DNA of 26,491 nt from Lachnospiraceae bacterium (GCA_024684065.1 JAIKXO010000031.1:1-26491), one strand, 5' to 3'. Numbered from the stretch's first letter, positions 9,065-16,776 are shown. Translations and numbers: made by a program. The notes: generated by a model not told the origin, from the sequence alone.

Positions 9065-10285
9065 ATGAAGCTGTTTGACTGGATAAAAAAGAAGGTGGGG
9101 CTTGAGGAAGAGGAGGATGACGAGTTCTTCTTAAGCGGGCTTAAGCTCTCGGAGGAAGGGGAATCCATAGAGGATGTCCTTAAATCCTCGACCATGAAGC
9201 GCGAAAACCTTGATGTTAACGATTATAAGGAGAGGGAGCGTTTCGTAAGGGATCACTGCGAACAGATGACCCAGTGTTCGCGGGATGTTGAGGAGCAGAA
9301 AAATGAATTCCAGACGGTCATGGAGCACCTTAAGGATCTCGAGGAGCTCTCGTCATTAAGCCACAGGGAGCTGAAGGCTATTCAGGTCAGGGCGGCAAAG
9401 ATCATCAACATAGAGGAATCCGAAAAGAATTACAAGCGCCCGGTCAGCAAAATTTCGGAGACCCAGTACCGGGAAATGGCAAGGCTCGAGAGGGACGGCG
9501 ACATGCCCGGCGCCTTGAAAAGACTTAAGGACAGCGAGGAAAGGCAGATGAAGATAAAGCGCGACCTGAACCTGCTTGAGGGGGAAAAGGGGGCGCTTGC
9601 CTATCAGAGGAAGAAGGAGAGGAGCCGGGCAATAAATGCAAAGACCCTCTGCGTGCTGCTCGTGGTGGTAAGCCTTTTGATAATAGCCCTGTTACTGTTC
9701 ATTCAGAACACTTTAAGAACGGATGTACGGATGGGGGTCACCGTCGTTCTGGGGATCCTTGCGCTTGGACTTACCGCGGTCTTTGTCACCTTTACGGAGG
9801 CCCAGTCGGAGCAGGTTAAGGTGGAGCGCAAGCTGAACAGGGCGATAACGCTCCAGAACAAGACCAAGCTTAAATATGTCAATTCCACAAACCTTATAGA
9901 TTTTTATTATTCCAAATATAATGTCAACAGTTCCTATGAGCTCAGCTATATGTGGGAAAAGTATCTGGAGGAGAAGAAGGCCAGGAACCACACGGAGGAT
10001 GTGGCAAAGCAGATAGACGAGGCCAGGCATGAGCTGCTTTCGTCCCTCAAGGCCCAGCATATCATGGATCCTTCGGTATTTGTGTATCAGCCCAGCCTTC
10101 TCATAGACGAGGAGGAGATGACGGAATACAGACACAGTCTTATTATCCAGCGCCAAAGGCTTAAAAAGGGCATGGATTTCAATAATTATAACTTGGAGCA
10201 GTCAAAGCGCGAGATCGAGAATCTTGTCAAGGATTATCCGCAGTATGCCAGGGAGATACTGGCGATCGTAAGTCAGTATGAATAG
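9065..10285 (+). CDS. Coiled-coil membrane protein with two central helices
   Basis: A 406-residue protein that I do not recognise. Residues 1-190 are charged and helical with likely coiled coil (about 55-120 and 135-190). Two membrane helices follow (about 194-213 and 222-243), joined by a short loop. The rest (about 245-406) is again charged helix. Both long arms should therefore lie on the same side, most likely the cytoplasm, with a hairpin anchor in the membrane. It has no signal peptide. CAGGATCT upstream is a modest ribosome site. As last gene of the cluster it is a good candidate for the membrane anchor of the preceding soluble proteins. Similar hairpin-anchored coiled coils occur in membrane-shaping and division proteins, but no specific homology can be claimed. 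Confidence 0.85.
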   Translation: MKLFDWIKKKVGLEEEEDDEFFLSGLKLSEEGESIEDVLKSSTMKRENLDVNDYKERERFVRDHCEQMTQCSRDVEEQKNEFQTVMEHLKDLEELSSLSHRELKAIQVRAAKIINIEESEKNYKRPVSKISETQYREMARLERDGDMPGALKRLKDSEERQMKIKRDLNLLEGEKGALAYQRKKERSRAINAKTLCVLLVVVSLLIIALLLFIQNTLRTDVRMGVTVVLGILALGLTAVFVTFTEAQSEQVKVERKLNRAITLQNKTKLKYVNSTNLIDFYYSKYNVNSSYELSYMWEKYLEEKKARNHTEDVAKQIDEARHELLSSLKAQHIMDPSVFVYQPSLLIDEEEMTEYRHSLIIQRQRLKKGMDFNNYNLEQSKREIENLVKDYPQYAREILAIVSQYE

Positions 10286-10350
10286 AAGCCGGAAGGCCTG
10301 AGGGGAACGTTTCCCTAACCAATTTCCAAAAGAAGCATAATTCGTGAAAT

Positions 10351-10383
10351 AAAAAAGAGATGGCTTTCAGCCCTCTCTTTTTT
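10351..10383. terminator. Bidirectional rho-independent terminator
   Basis: AAAAAAGAGA (10351-10360) pairs with TCTCTTTTTT (10374-10383), enclosing GGCT/AGCC around a 3-nt loop, with one mismatch. The A-run and T-run make it work in both directions: for the coiled-coil membrane protein gene on the plus strand and the cold-shock gene on the minus strand. Confidence 0.85.
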
Positions 10384-10442
10384 CCAGGTTTACAAGTTAC
10401 TCTGTCGAAATTTATTCTTAACAAATTCTAAACAAATTCTAA

Positions 10443-10643
10443 TTATAACTTTGTAACGTTAGTAGCCTGAGGTCCCTTTCCTCCCTGAACTATATCATAC
10501 TCAACTTCCTGACCCTCGTCTAAGGACTTGAAGCCTTCCATATTAAGTCCAGAGTAATGAACGAATACATCCTGTCCGCTTTCATTATCTGAAATGAAGC
10601 CGTATCCCTTCTGATTATTGAACCACTTAACTTTACCCTTCAT
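10443..10643 (-). CDS. Cold-shock domain protein
   Basis: A 66-residue single cold-shock domain (OB fold) that binds single-stranded RNA and DNA and acts as an RNA chaperone. It has the RNP1-type motif KGYGFI (12-17) and the RNP2-type motif DVFVHY (25-30), preceded by GKVKWFN. Length is exactly that of the CspA/CspB family. The start is the ATG at 10641-10643 with GGAGG (10654-10658 on the plus strand as CCTCC) 10 nt upstream; a longer frame begins at 10700 but lacks family similarity there. It is transcribed toward the shared terminator at 10351-10383. Several csp paralogues usually exist in a genome, so no specific symbol is given. Confidence 0.96.
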   Translation of the reverse strand: MKGKVKWFNNQKGYGFISDNESGQDVFVHYSGLNMEGFKSLDEGQEVEYDIVQGGKGPQATNVTKL

Positions 10644-10688
10644 GTTTGCGAAACCTCCGAAAATGTATTGATAAATATCATCCCGTCT

Positions 10689-10717
10689 ATAGTAGCACAA
10701 TAAAAATTAAAAGTAAA
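10689..10717 (-). promoter_or_regulatory. Promoter of the cold-shock gene
   Basis: On the minus strand, TTTACT and TACTAT are separated by 17 nt, and TGC precedes the -10, giving an extended -10 element. On the plus strand these are AGTAAA (10712-10717) and ATAGTA (10689-10694). The 5' leader would be about 38 nt, shorter than the long leaders of classical cold-shock mRNAs. Confidence 0.5.
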
Positions 10718-10726
10718 GTGGCTTAT

Positions 10727-10755
10727 TTGCATTATTGCGGCATATAAGGTACAAT
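10727..10755 (+). promoter_or_regulatory. Candidate promoter of the bactofilin operon
   Basis: TTGCAT (10727-10732) and TACAAT (10750-10755) are 17 nt apart. The start site would be near 10762, giving a leader of about 220 nt before the first gene. That leader contains a 13-bp hairpin (CCCGGGCCACGCA, 10772-10784, with 10790-10802) and repeat R2. Confidence 0.5.
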
Positions 10756-10771
10756 AGGGTTATTGTTCAGT

Positions 10772-10802
10772 CCCGGGCCACGCATTTACTGCGTGGCTCG
10801 GG
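10772..10802 (+). other. Strong leader hairpin without T-run
   Basis: Thirteen base pairs (one G-U) close a 5-nt loop. No T-run follows, so this is an RNA structure rather than a terminator. It lies about 10 nt after the predicted start site of the bactofilin operon, where it could stabilise the 5' end of the mRNA. Confidence 0.5.
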
Positions 10803-10882
10803 CAGATAATGTTAATATAGCCAACAACACAACAGGCTGCAGTGTTTTGTCGGAACAGGAGTACCTTACGTATCTAACAGAA

Positions 10883-10928
10883 AGCGGAAATGATCCGGCC
10901 CGGAAAGCAGGCCGGGCTTAGCGATATC
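10883..10928 (+). repeat. Dispersed hairpin repeat R2, copy 2
   Basis: Second copy of the unit at 8055-8101. The first 16 bases and the GATATC end are the same. The stem is CCGGCC (10895-10900) with GGCCGG (10910-10915), differing from copy 1 by a T-A to C-G pair swap. It lies in the leader of the M23-like gene. Confidence 0.65.
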
Positions 10929-10981
10929 ATGAATGTATTTATTCAATTCTTTCATAAAATGTACAGGCTTGAGCGGCAATA

Positions 10982-11728
10982 ATGAAAAAGAAAAGACGCG
11001 GGATAAGCAGATACACGGTCATGTTTATCCCGGACACCTCGGATAATGAAAAATCATATGAGCTTACCTTTGATACCATAGCCAGATGGATAGTCCTGGT
11101 TCTGGCATTATTTGCCATAGTGATCTGTCTGTTCATTTCAATGATCATAAGGAATCAAAGGGCCATATACGGCGAAAACGGATATATTGAACAGATAAAT
11201 GAGCTGAGGGAGGAGAACAGGGAGCTTAAGGAAAAGACAGGCGTATCTGCAAAAGAACCCCCGGGCAGTCTTTCCCGGGACAGAGACAGAAGCGCGGAAG
11301 CTGTTACTGCAGACGACTCTGATGTACCTACGATCTTTCCGGTGAAGGGAACTGCCACGATAATCAAGGATCCGACTTCGTATTCGGAGAGCTTTCCTTT
11401 CAGGCTCGTAATGCTCGCCCTTAAAGGCAGCGAAGTTATAGTTGCGGCGGACGGCGTGGTGGAAGAGATCTATGAATATGAAAAACAGGAGGACGAATAC
11501 AGGTTTGCGGTGATGGTCGACCATCGGAACGGCTATGAGACAGTTTATCTGCTTTCGGGAAATCCGGAGATCCTTGCGGAAAAAGGCCTTAAACTTAAAA
11601 GGGGGGATCTGCTCGCGAGAGTTAAGGATGACGAGACCATAATCGGATATGACGTGATGTACGGGGGGGAAAGCCTGGATCCTTCAGACCTTATTTCGAA
11701 GAGAGATCCACAGGAAAGCACTGATTAA
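10982..11728 (+). CDS. Membrane-anchored degenerate LytM/M23-like protein
   Basis: A 248-residue protein with a cytoplasmic N-terminus, one membrane helix (about 36-56), a short coiled coil (68-87), a low-complexity linker (90-115) and a C-terminal domain (about 118-240) with the fold pattern of LytM/M23 endopeptidases: GSEVIVAADGVV (149-160), a strand ending VDHRNGYETVYLL (179-191), LKRGDLLARV (205-214) and the end SLDPSDLI. The catalytic HxH of M23 enzymes is replaced by YDVMY (223-227) and the first histidine motif is absent, so it should not cleave peptidoglycan. Catalytically dead LytM proteins such as EnvC and NlpD regulate amidases. M23 genes next to bactofilin genes are a known pairing. 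The ribosome site is weak; a start at 11021 (MFIPDT) would keep the membrane helix. Confidence 0.8.
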   Translation: MKKKRRGISRYTVMFIPDTSDNEKSYELTFDTIARWIVLVLALFAIVICLFISMIIRNQRAIYGENGYIEQINELREENRELKEKTGVSAKEPPGSLSRDRDRSAEAVTADDSDVPTIFPVKGTATIIKDPTSYSESFPFRLVMLALKGSEVIVAADGVVEEIYEYEKQEDEYRFAVMVDHRNGYETVYLLSGNPEILAEKGLKLKRGDLLARVKDDETIIGYDVMYGGESLDPSDLISKRDPQESTD

Positions 11729-11749
11729 ATTAAGGAGAGCCGATGCGGC

Positions 11750-11810
11750 GGGTCATAAAACCTTTCACCCACTGACAAGCAAGCCTGCCGTGGGTTCAGG
11801 CTATTGACCC
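11750..11810 (+). other. Competing hairpins in the bactofilin leader
   Basis: Three complementary pairs interlock: GGGTCA (11750-11755) with TGACCC (11805-11810); ACCCAC (11767-11772) with GTGGGT (11790-11795); and AGCCTG (11782-11787) with CAGGCT (11797-11802). The second and third cross each other, so they form either two mutually exclusive hairpins or a pseudoknot. The element lies between the LytM-like gene and the bactofilin gene, about 90 nt before the start. I do not match it to a riboswitch class that I know. Confidence 0.4.
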
Positions 11811-11901
11811 TGATATCATAAAATACATGCGTTTACTGTAAATTTAAAAAGGAAGATATTTAATTCGCTTCCTGAAAAACAAATATCTGCGGGAGAAGAG
11901 T

Positions 11902-12492
11902 ATGTTTTTTAAAGAGGATGACAAGATAAGGATAAAGGGCGAATCTATAACGACGATAATAAGCGCGGACACCTCTATAGAGGGAAACATTGTAACGGGA
12001 AATTCGATCCGCTTAAGCGGATCTGTCAGGGGCGACATTATCTCGAAGGGCCTTGTCATAGTGACCCAGGACGCCAGGGTGAAGGGAAACATTACCGCAG
12101 AAAGCGTTCTCGTGGCGGGAAGCGTTGAAGGAAACTTAAATATAGTGAACAAGACAAATATAGAATCCACCGGCGAGGTTATAGGAGATATAACGACGAA
12201 GAGGCTTCTGATCGATGAGGAATCCGTATTTTCGGGTAAATGCACGATGACGCGGGGAGATGACGGGAATTTTACTCAGGCGCCGAAGAGGCCTTCGGGG
12301 GATGAAGGGGGTGAGGAGAAGCCACTTACCGACGGTGAAGGAGCCGAGGAAAACAGGGGGAGCGGCAGAGCTTTACAGAAAACCGGACATGCTGAGCCTT
12401 CAGGATCCGCTGAATCCGAGGAGGCTTCGGAAATAGAGTTTATAGATGTAGATGATTACAGGCCGAAAAAAGGCAGGAAGAAAAAACAGTGA
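11902..12492 (+). CDS. Bactofilin family protein
   Basis: A 196-residue cytoskeletal protein of the bactofilin (DUF583) family, which polymerises without nucleotide into filaments that position envelope enzymes. Residues about 14-115 form the right-handed beta-helix, visible as short repeated turns rich in V, I, G and N (ISADTSIEGNIVTG, VRGDIISKGL, ARVKGNITAE, VEGNLNI). The C-terminal 80 residues are acidic, low-complexity and probably disordered, ending in a basic patch. The N-terminal tail is short. GGGAGAAG precedes the ATG. It is flanked by the LytM-like gene upstream and the GH25 lysozyme gene downstream, whose GTG start overlaps the bactofilin stop codon, so the two are translationally coupled. 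Confidence 0.93.
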   Translation: MFFKEDDKIRIKGESITTIISADTSIEGNIVTGNSIRLSGSVRGDIISKGLVIVTQDARVKGNITAESVLVAGSVEGNLNIVNKTNIESTGEVIGDITTKRLLIDEESVFSGKCTMTRGDDGNFTQAPKRPSGDEGGEEKPLTDGEGAEENRGSGRALQKTGHAEPSGSAESEEASEIEFIDVDDYRPKKGRKKKQ

Positions 12493-13589
12493 GCGGCAGC
12501 AGAAAAAACAGAAGAGGGTCAAATGCTCTGTTTACGGTTCTTTTCATAACTCTCTTTCTTATCGGCCTTGTTATCGGAATGCTTATCGTACACATTGCAG
12601 AGACAGGGAGAAGAGAAACTCTCATCGCCGACTATGAAGGCAGGATAAAAGAGCTTAAGGAAAAAGAAAAGATCCTTGATGAGACAACCAGGGTATATGT
12701 TCCCGAAAGGAAGCGTATTTTCGGAAAAATGCCAAAGAATTCCTATAATATTGATAACTTTGTTATCGATAACGGATTTATGGCATATTATGATGATGAC
12801 GGCAACAAGCTCTCACACCTCGGGGTGGACTTAAGCTACCATCAGCAGAGTGTTAACTGGGACGAGCTTAAGGCCTCCCCGGTTGAATTTGTCATGCTCA
12901 GATGCGGATACAGGGGTTATTCCGAGGGCGGGCTCATAATGGACGAGAAATTCAGGGAATATGCGTCTAAATGCAATGAATACGATATTCCCCTGGGCGT
13001 ATATTTCTTTACTCAGGCGGTTACCGTCGAGGAAGCGGTAAAGGAAGCCGAATTCGTGATAGATGCGATAAAGGACTTCGATATCTCATATCCGGTGGCG
13101 TTTGATACCGAATATGTAAGCGAAGAAAATGCTCGTACCAATCTTACGGAGATCTCAGACCGGCTTCGTACCGATATGATAAAGGCCTTCTGCGACAGGG
13201 TGAAGGAGGAAGGCTATTATCCCATGTTCTATGCCTCCGAAAACTGGGTGAGAAGGAATATGTATTTTGAAGAGCTTGCGGATTATGACCTGTGGGCGGC
13301 TATGTATATGGAAGAAAATGATTTCCTGTTTGACCATACTATCTGGCAGTATACTTCACAGGGCAATATTCCCGGGATAGATACAGAGGTGGACTTAAAT
13401 ATAAGCATGGTGGACTATTCGGAATTTGTCCCTGCGCTCAGGAAGGCATTTCTCGAGAATGGAGTGATCGGGCAGACAGAAGCCTCCGACTGGGCCTACG
13501 TAATAGAGGAAGAGGAAAACGGCGCAGGGGAGACCGAATCGGAAGAAAACCTCAAAGACAAAGCGGGTGAAGCAGATGGCGAAGATTGA
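12489..13589 (+). CDS. Membrane-anchored GH25 lysozyme
   Basis: A 366-residue muramidase-like protein. A single membrane helix (about 13-35) anchors it facing outside; a short coiled coil (40-65) and linker follow; the GH25 domain covers about 108-325. GH25 enzymes hydrolyse the beta-1,4 bond between N-acetylmuramic acid and N-acetylglucosamine. The family residues are present: D114 in GVDLS, and D206 and E208 in PVAFDTEY, with LRCGYRG (137-143) and the IWQYTSQG strand near the end. So it is probably active. The C-terminus is an acidic tail. The GTG start at 12489 overlaps the previous stop, and the end overlaps the GspF gene start. Anchoring a lysozyme beside a bactofilin fits spatially controlled wall cutting. 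Confidence 0.92.
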   Translation: MSGSRKNRRGSNALFTVLFITLFLIGLVIGMLIVHIAETGRRETLIADYEGRIKELKEKEKILDETTRVYVPERKRIFGKMPKNSYNIDNFVIDNGFMAYYDDDGNKLSHLGVDLSYHQQSVNWDELKASPVEFVMLRCGYRGYSEGGLIMDEKFREYASKCNEYDIPLGVYFFTQAVTVEEAVKEAEFVIDAIKDFDISYPVAFDTEYVSEENARTNLTEISDRLRTDMIKAFCDRVKEEGYYPMFYASENWVRRNMYFEELADYDLWAAMYMEENDFLFDHTIWQYTSQGNIPGIDTEVDLNISMVDYSEFVPALRKAFLENGVIGQTEASDWAYVIEEEENGAGETESEENLKDKAGEADGED

Positions 13590-14619
13590 CGCGAGAGATT
13601 CGGCTCTTTTATGCAGAAGACTCTCAAGGATCATGCGGGGAAATCTTAGCGCGCTTAACGCCCTCCAGATAACCCTCGGCCAGCTGCAGAACAAGAACCT
13701 GAAAAGAACGGTGGCAAAGCTTATCTCTGAGATGAAGAGGGGGGAGTCCTTTGCCGAGGCCGCTTATATCAGCGGAAGCTTTGATCCCTGTTTCATCAGA
13801 TGCGTAAAAGAGGCGGAGGAAAAGAATTCCCTGCCGGAATGCCTGGAGGAATTTGACGCCTTTTATAAAGAGGAGCATCACAGGGAACAGATCGTAAACG
13901 GGTCCGTATGGCTGCCGCTCATAATCTCGCTTTCAATAGTATTTGTTCTTATTTTAATGATAATGTTCGTGTACCCGCATTTTATGGCCATGTTCAGGGG
14001 AGTGGATATAGAGCTCCCGAAGCTGACCGCTGCGGTGCTGTCCGTTGCGGAGGCTTTAAGGAACTACTGGGAGATATTCATTTTATCGATCTTAGTACTT
14101 GTGATCCTTTTGCATCTCTTTAACAACAGTTCCTTTGGAAGACGGTTTGTTTCAAGGCTGGTAATGGATGGGGGAGCCTTCGGAAATATCAGGAGGCTTG
14201 CGTTATATTCGAAATGCGCAAAACTTCTTGTCCTTTTGAAGAATGAGAATATCCCTGACGCGGAGGCCCTTGGTATTTTGGCGGATTCGTTTGAAAAAGA
14301 CCTGTTTTTTTCCGAGATCCTTTATAAGGCTTCGGAAACCTGTACCGAGGGAAGGAGGCTTTCCGAAGTGCTCAGGGAGGGAGCTTTTCCGGAATCCTTT
14401 ATTGAGCTTCTGGCACTTGGCGAGGAGCTCGGGGATGTAAAAGGATATTTGAACGACAGCGCCGTCTTTTTCATGGAAGAGGCGGAACGGAAGGCTGAGA
14501 GGAGACTCGGGATATGGGAACCTTTGATAATAATATTTACTGCTCTTATCCTTATAATAGTGATAGCGGCACTTTCATCCCCGATAGTCTCTCTATTTGA
14601 TTCAGTCAGCAGTATATGA
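13576..14619 (+). CDS. GspF/PilC-type membrane protein (T2SSF)
   Basis: An inner-membrane platform protein of the type II secretion/type IV pilus family, 347 residues. It shows two homologous cytoplasmic helical domains (about 10-110 and 205-310), each followed or preceded by membrane helices (about 111-135, 167-187 and 316-340), the usual GspF architecture, though shorter than the common 400 residues. In known systems it works with a GspE/PilB ATPase and pilins, none of which is in this window. The ATG at 13576 has GGTGA (13566-13570) five nt upstream; a GTG at 13567 is the alternative. It overlaps the GH25 gene by 14 nt and is followed within 16 nt by the PilX-like gene, so all belong to one operon. 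Confidence 0.87.
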   Translation: MAKIDARDSALLCRRLSRIMRGNLSALNALQITLGQLQNKNLKRTVAKLISEMKRGESFAEAAYISGSFDPCFIRCVKEAEEKNSLPECLEEFDAFYKEEHHREQIVNGSVWLPLIISLSIVFVLILMIMFVYPHFMAMFRGVDIELPKLTAAVLSVAEALRNYWEIFILSILVLVILLHLFNNSSFGRRFVSRLVMDGGAFGNIRRLALYSKCAKLLVLLKNENIPDAEALGILADSFEKDLFFSEILYKASETCTEGRRLSEVLREGAFPESFIELLALGEELGDVKGYLNDSAVFFMEEAERKAERRLGIWEPLIIIFTALILIIVIAALSSPIVSLFDSVSSI

Positions 14620-14635
14620 AAGAGGATAGTGCGTA

Positions 14636-16015
14636 ATGCGCAGGGAAAGATTATTTATCACGGTCCTGTTATCCATGATACTGATCCTCTTTTCCGTATT
14701 GGTGATGTTTATCCTGGAAAGAGGAGCTTATCTTGCCGTGCTGATGGTTGATAAGCGTCTGGAGCTCAGGGCTTCCGAAAACCTTGATCTTGCCGCGGAA
14801 GAGATAAGGGAAAAATTAAATAACGAAGTTATTATTAAGTCCCGGGAAGTATTCGAGGAGATCTTAGAAGGGGATGTGAGCGGGGAAAGGCTTTCGGAGG
14901 AAGAGGCCGAGGAGCTTTATGTCCGAAAGATAGAGGAATATATAAAGGAAAGGTTCCAAAACCCCGTAAAGTCAGTTACCGACGTTGTAAACGACATAAA
15001 TAAAAGAGAAGCCACCAAGCCGGTCATTGCTCCCAAGGTGCTTATCAGGGAGAGCGGACACAGGACTGTAAGGCTTGAAGAGCCGGATAAGATGTCTCTG
15101 TCGGATATGACTGATGCCGGCCGCTATGCCGGTTCTTTGATCGGGAATGTCAGGCTGATATACTATGGTGATTTCGAACAGCTGAAGGAGAAGGAGTATG
15201 ATATAGAGATCAGGGTTCCGAAAGCAAGATTTTACAGCGGGAATGACCTGCTCTTCGAATTCTCGATGCTTGCCCAAAAAGGGATATATTTTACGGGCAG
15301 GACTTCCTCGGTGGTAGGGAGCATATTTGCGGGGACTCACGAAGCTTCTGAATTCAGGCAGGCGGAAGCGAGATACGGGGAAAAAGGAGTATACGGGGGG
15401 ATAGATTTCCTTTCGACCCATCTCGGGGCAGAGGCCGATTATGTAGTTACCACGGGAGATATTAACGTAAAAGGATCGTTTGTAATGTTTGGCGTCCCCG
15501 GGAAGGAAGTTGAGCTTTACGCCAGTGCTTTAAATAAGCTCGACGGCTTCGGTTCCGAAAAGGATGTCACGATAATAGGAAATACCCACATTCCGCCGGA
15601 TAATGAAGAATATAATGAGCTTCTTTCTGCTGTCGACGAAGGGCTGTCAAAGCTTCCTCTGCTTGCGGACTACTATGATTCCGCCAATGACCGCAGCTAT
15701 AAGGGAACCTACAGGAAGATCCTGTCTAATTATGACGTCATAATATCGGGAGATTTTACCGGAGCCATAGTGACCTCCGGAAATGTCATCTTAGAGGCGG
15801 ATTCCAATGTCGAGGGGATAATCATCTCCGGGGACAGGATCTATGTCCAGGGTAATAACAATATCGTTTCAAACAGCGCTGTACTCCGGACTATAGTTGA
15901 TGAGGAGATTATCGAGGAAAAGAAAAACGGCGTGACGGAAGATCCTGAGGGGTTTCTGATCTCCCATTATCTGAAGGATTATATAGGGGATATACGTCTT
16001 AAGGGGATTGAATAG
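14636..16015 (+). CDS. Membrane-anchored protein with beta-helix tail, PilX-like
   Basis: A 459-residue protein I cannot name firmly. The N-terminus has one hydrophobic helix (about 6-27) continuing into a long amphipathic helix (about 30-75) as in PilX- or TadG-type pilus assembly proteins; there is no clear prepilin peptidase site. After a helical linker (about 80-150), the remainder is beta-rich. The region about 385-425 has short G, N and I-rich turns (VIISGDFTGAIVTSGNVIL) resembling a right-handed beta-helix, similar in texture to the bactofilin in this operon. AGAGGA upstream of the ATG is a fair ribosome site. Because it directly follows GspF, a minor-pilin or surface-assembly role is plausible but unproven. 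A promoter for the next gene follows it. Confidence 0.8.
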   Translation: MRRERLFITVLLSMILILFSVLVMFILERGAYLAVLMVDKRLELRASENLDLAAEEIREKLNNEVIIKSREVFEEILEGDVSGERLSEEEAEELYVRKIEEYIKERFQNPVKSVTDVVNDINKREATKPVIAPKVLIRESGHRTVRLEEPDKMSLSDMTDAGRYAGSLIGNVRLIYYGDFEQLKEKEYDIEIRVPKARFYSGNDLLFEFSMLAQKGIYFTGRTSSVVGSIFAGTHEASEFRQAEARYGEKGVYGGIDFLSTHLGAEADYVVTTGDINVKGSFVMFGVPGKEVELYASALNKLDGFGSEKDVTIIGNTHIPPDNEEYNELLSAVDEGLSKLPLLADYYDSANDRSYKGTYRKILSNYDVIISGDFTGAIVTSGNVILEADSNVEGIIISGDRIYVQGNNNIVSNSAVLRTIVDEEIIEEKKNGVTEDPEGFLISHYLKDYIGDIRLKGIE

Positions 16016-16059
16016 AACAAATTTGTAAAAAGAGTCTAGGATTTTTAACTGAAATTGGG

Positions 16060-16065
16060 TATAAT
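16060..16065 (+). promoter_or_regulatory. Candidate -10 of the CheC gene
   Basis: A perfect TATAAT lies about 36 nt before the ATG, preceded by TGGG rather than a canonical extended -10. No convincing -35 is at the right distance. It is only a candidate. Confidence 0.3.
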
Positions 16066-16101
16066 AATTAGGAAATTTTTTGAGAGGCATAAGATATTTT
16101 T

Positions 16102-16719
16102 ATGGAAAGCAGCTCGTTAACGGAAATGCATATATCAGCCCTTAAGGAAATAGGTAATATAGGCGCGGGAAACGCATGTACGGCTCTGGCCGGGTTTATG
16201 AATACAATGGTGGATATGACTGTTCCCAATATCCGTATGCTGGATCCTGCCATGGTCAATAAGATGATGGCCGTGGATAATGGAATGGTTTTAGGGATCA
16301 AGGTCGGGATCAAGGAAGACCTGACCGGGATGCTTATAAACATAGTCAGCAAGGAATTTGCTTCCAGGCTTATCAATGTTTATTATCCCAAGGAGTTTAA
16401 CAGCATTGGCGATCTTGATGCCATGGATATGTCAGTGCTCTGCGAAATGGGGAATATCACTTCGGGTGCCTGCGCAAACTCTTTTGCCACGCTTACGGGA
16501 ATGGTGGTTGATATCATTCCGCCCGAGGCTCACTCATGTTCGATCAGCGAACTCCTTAAAATGCCCGTTGAAGCCTTTTCAAAGAACGGGGAAAAGGTGG
16601 TGGTGCTGGATGAGGAGTTCAAGGTTGAGAGGTCTGAACTGTCCAGCCATCTTTTCATTATTTTAGATTCCGCGTCTTTAAATAAGGTCTTTGAAAAGAT
16701 AGGGCTTCCACCGGTCTGA
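16102..16719 (+). CDS. CheC-type CheY-P phosphatase
   Basis: A 205-residue cytoplasmic protein of the CheC/CheX/FliY phosphatase family, which dephosphorylates CheY-P and ends chemotaxis signalling. Both active sites show the S-x3-E-x2-N pattern: S12, E16, N19 (ISALKEIGN) and S110, E114, N117 (MSVLCEMGN). Their twofold arrangement is the hallmark of CheC rather than CheX. The length is near that of B. subtilis CheC. No CheD, CheA, CheY or receptor gene adjoins, so this may be an orphan acting on a CheY-like receiver elsewhere. The ATG at 16102 has GAGAGG about 14 nt upstream, a long spacing. The YerC-like gene follows after 57 nt. Confidence 0.92.
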   Translation: MESSSLTEMHISALKEIGNIGAGNACTALAGFMNTMVDMTVPNIRMLDPAMVNKMMAVDNGMVLGIKVGIKEDLTGMLINIVSKEFASRLINVYYPKEFNSIGDLDAMDMSVLCEMGNITSGACANSFATLTGMVVDIIPPEAHSCSISELLKMPVEAFSKNGEKVVVLDEEFKVERSELSSHLFIILDSASLNKVFEKIGLPPV

Positions 16720-16776
16720 ACTAAGGGGTGAGAAAACAGGCCCCGGGGGTATATCATTGTTATGGAGGTAAATAAA

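Noticed and set aside
11750..11810. A known riboswitch (c-di-GMP, THF, fluoride, glutamine)
   Set aside because: The conserved core sequences of these classes that I remember are absent, so I report only an unnamed structure.
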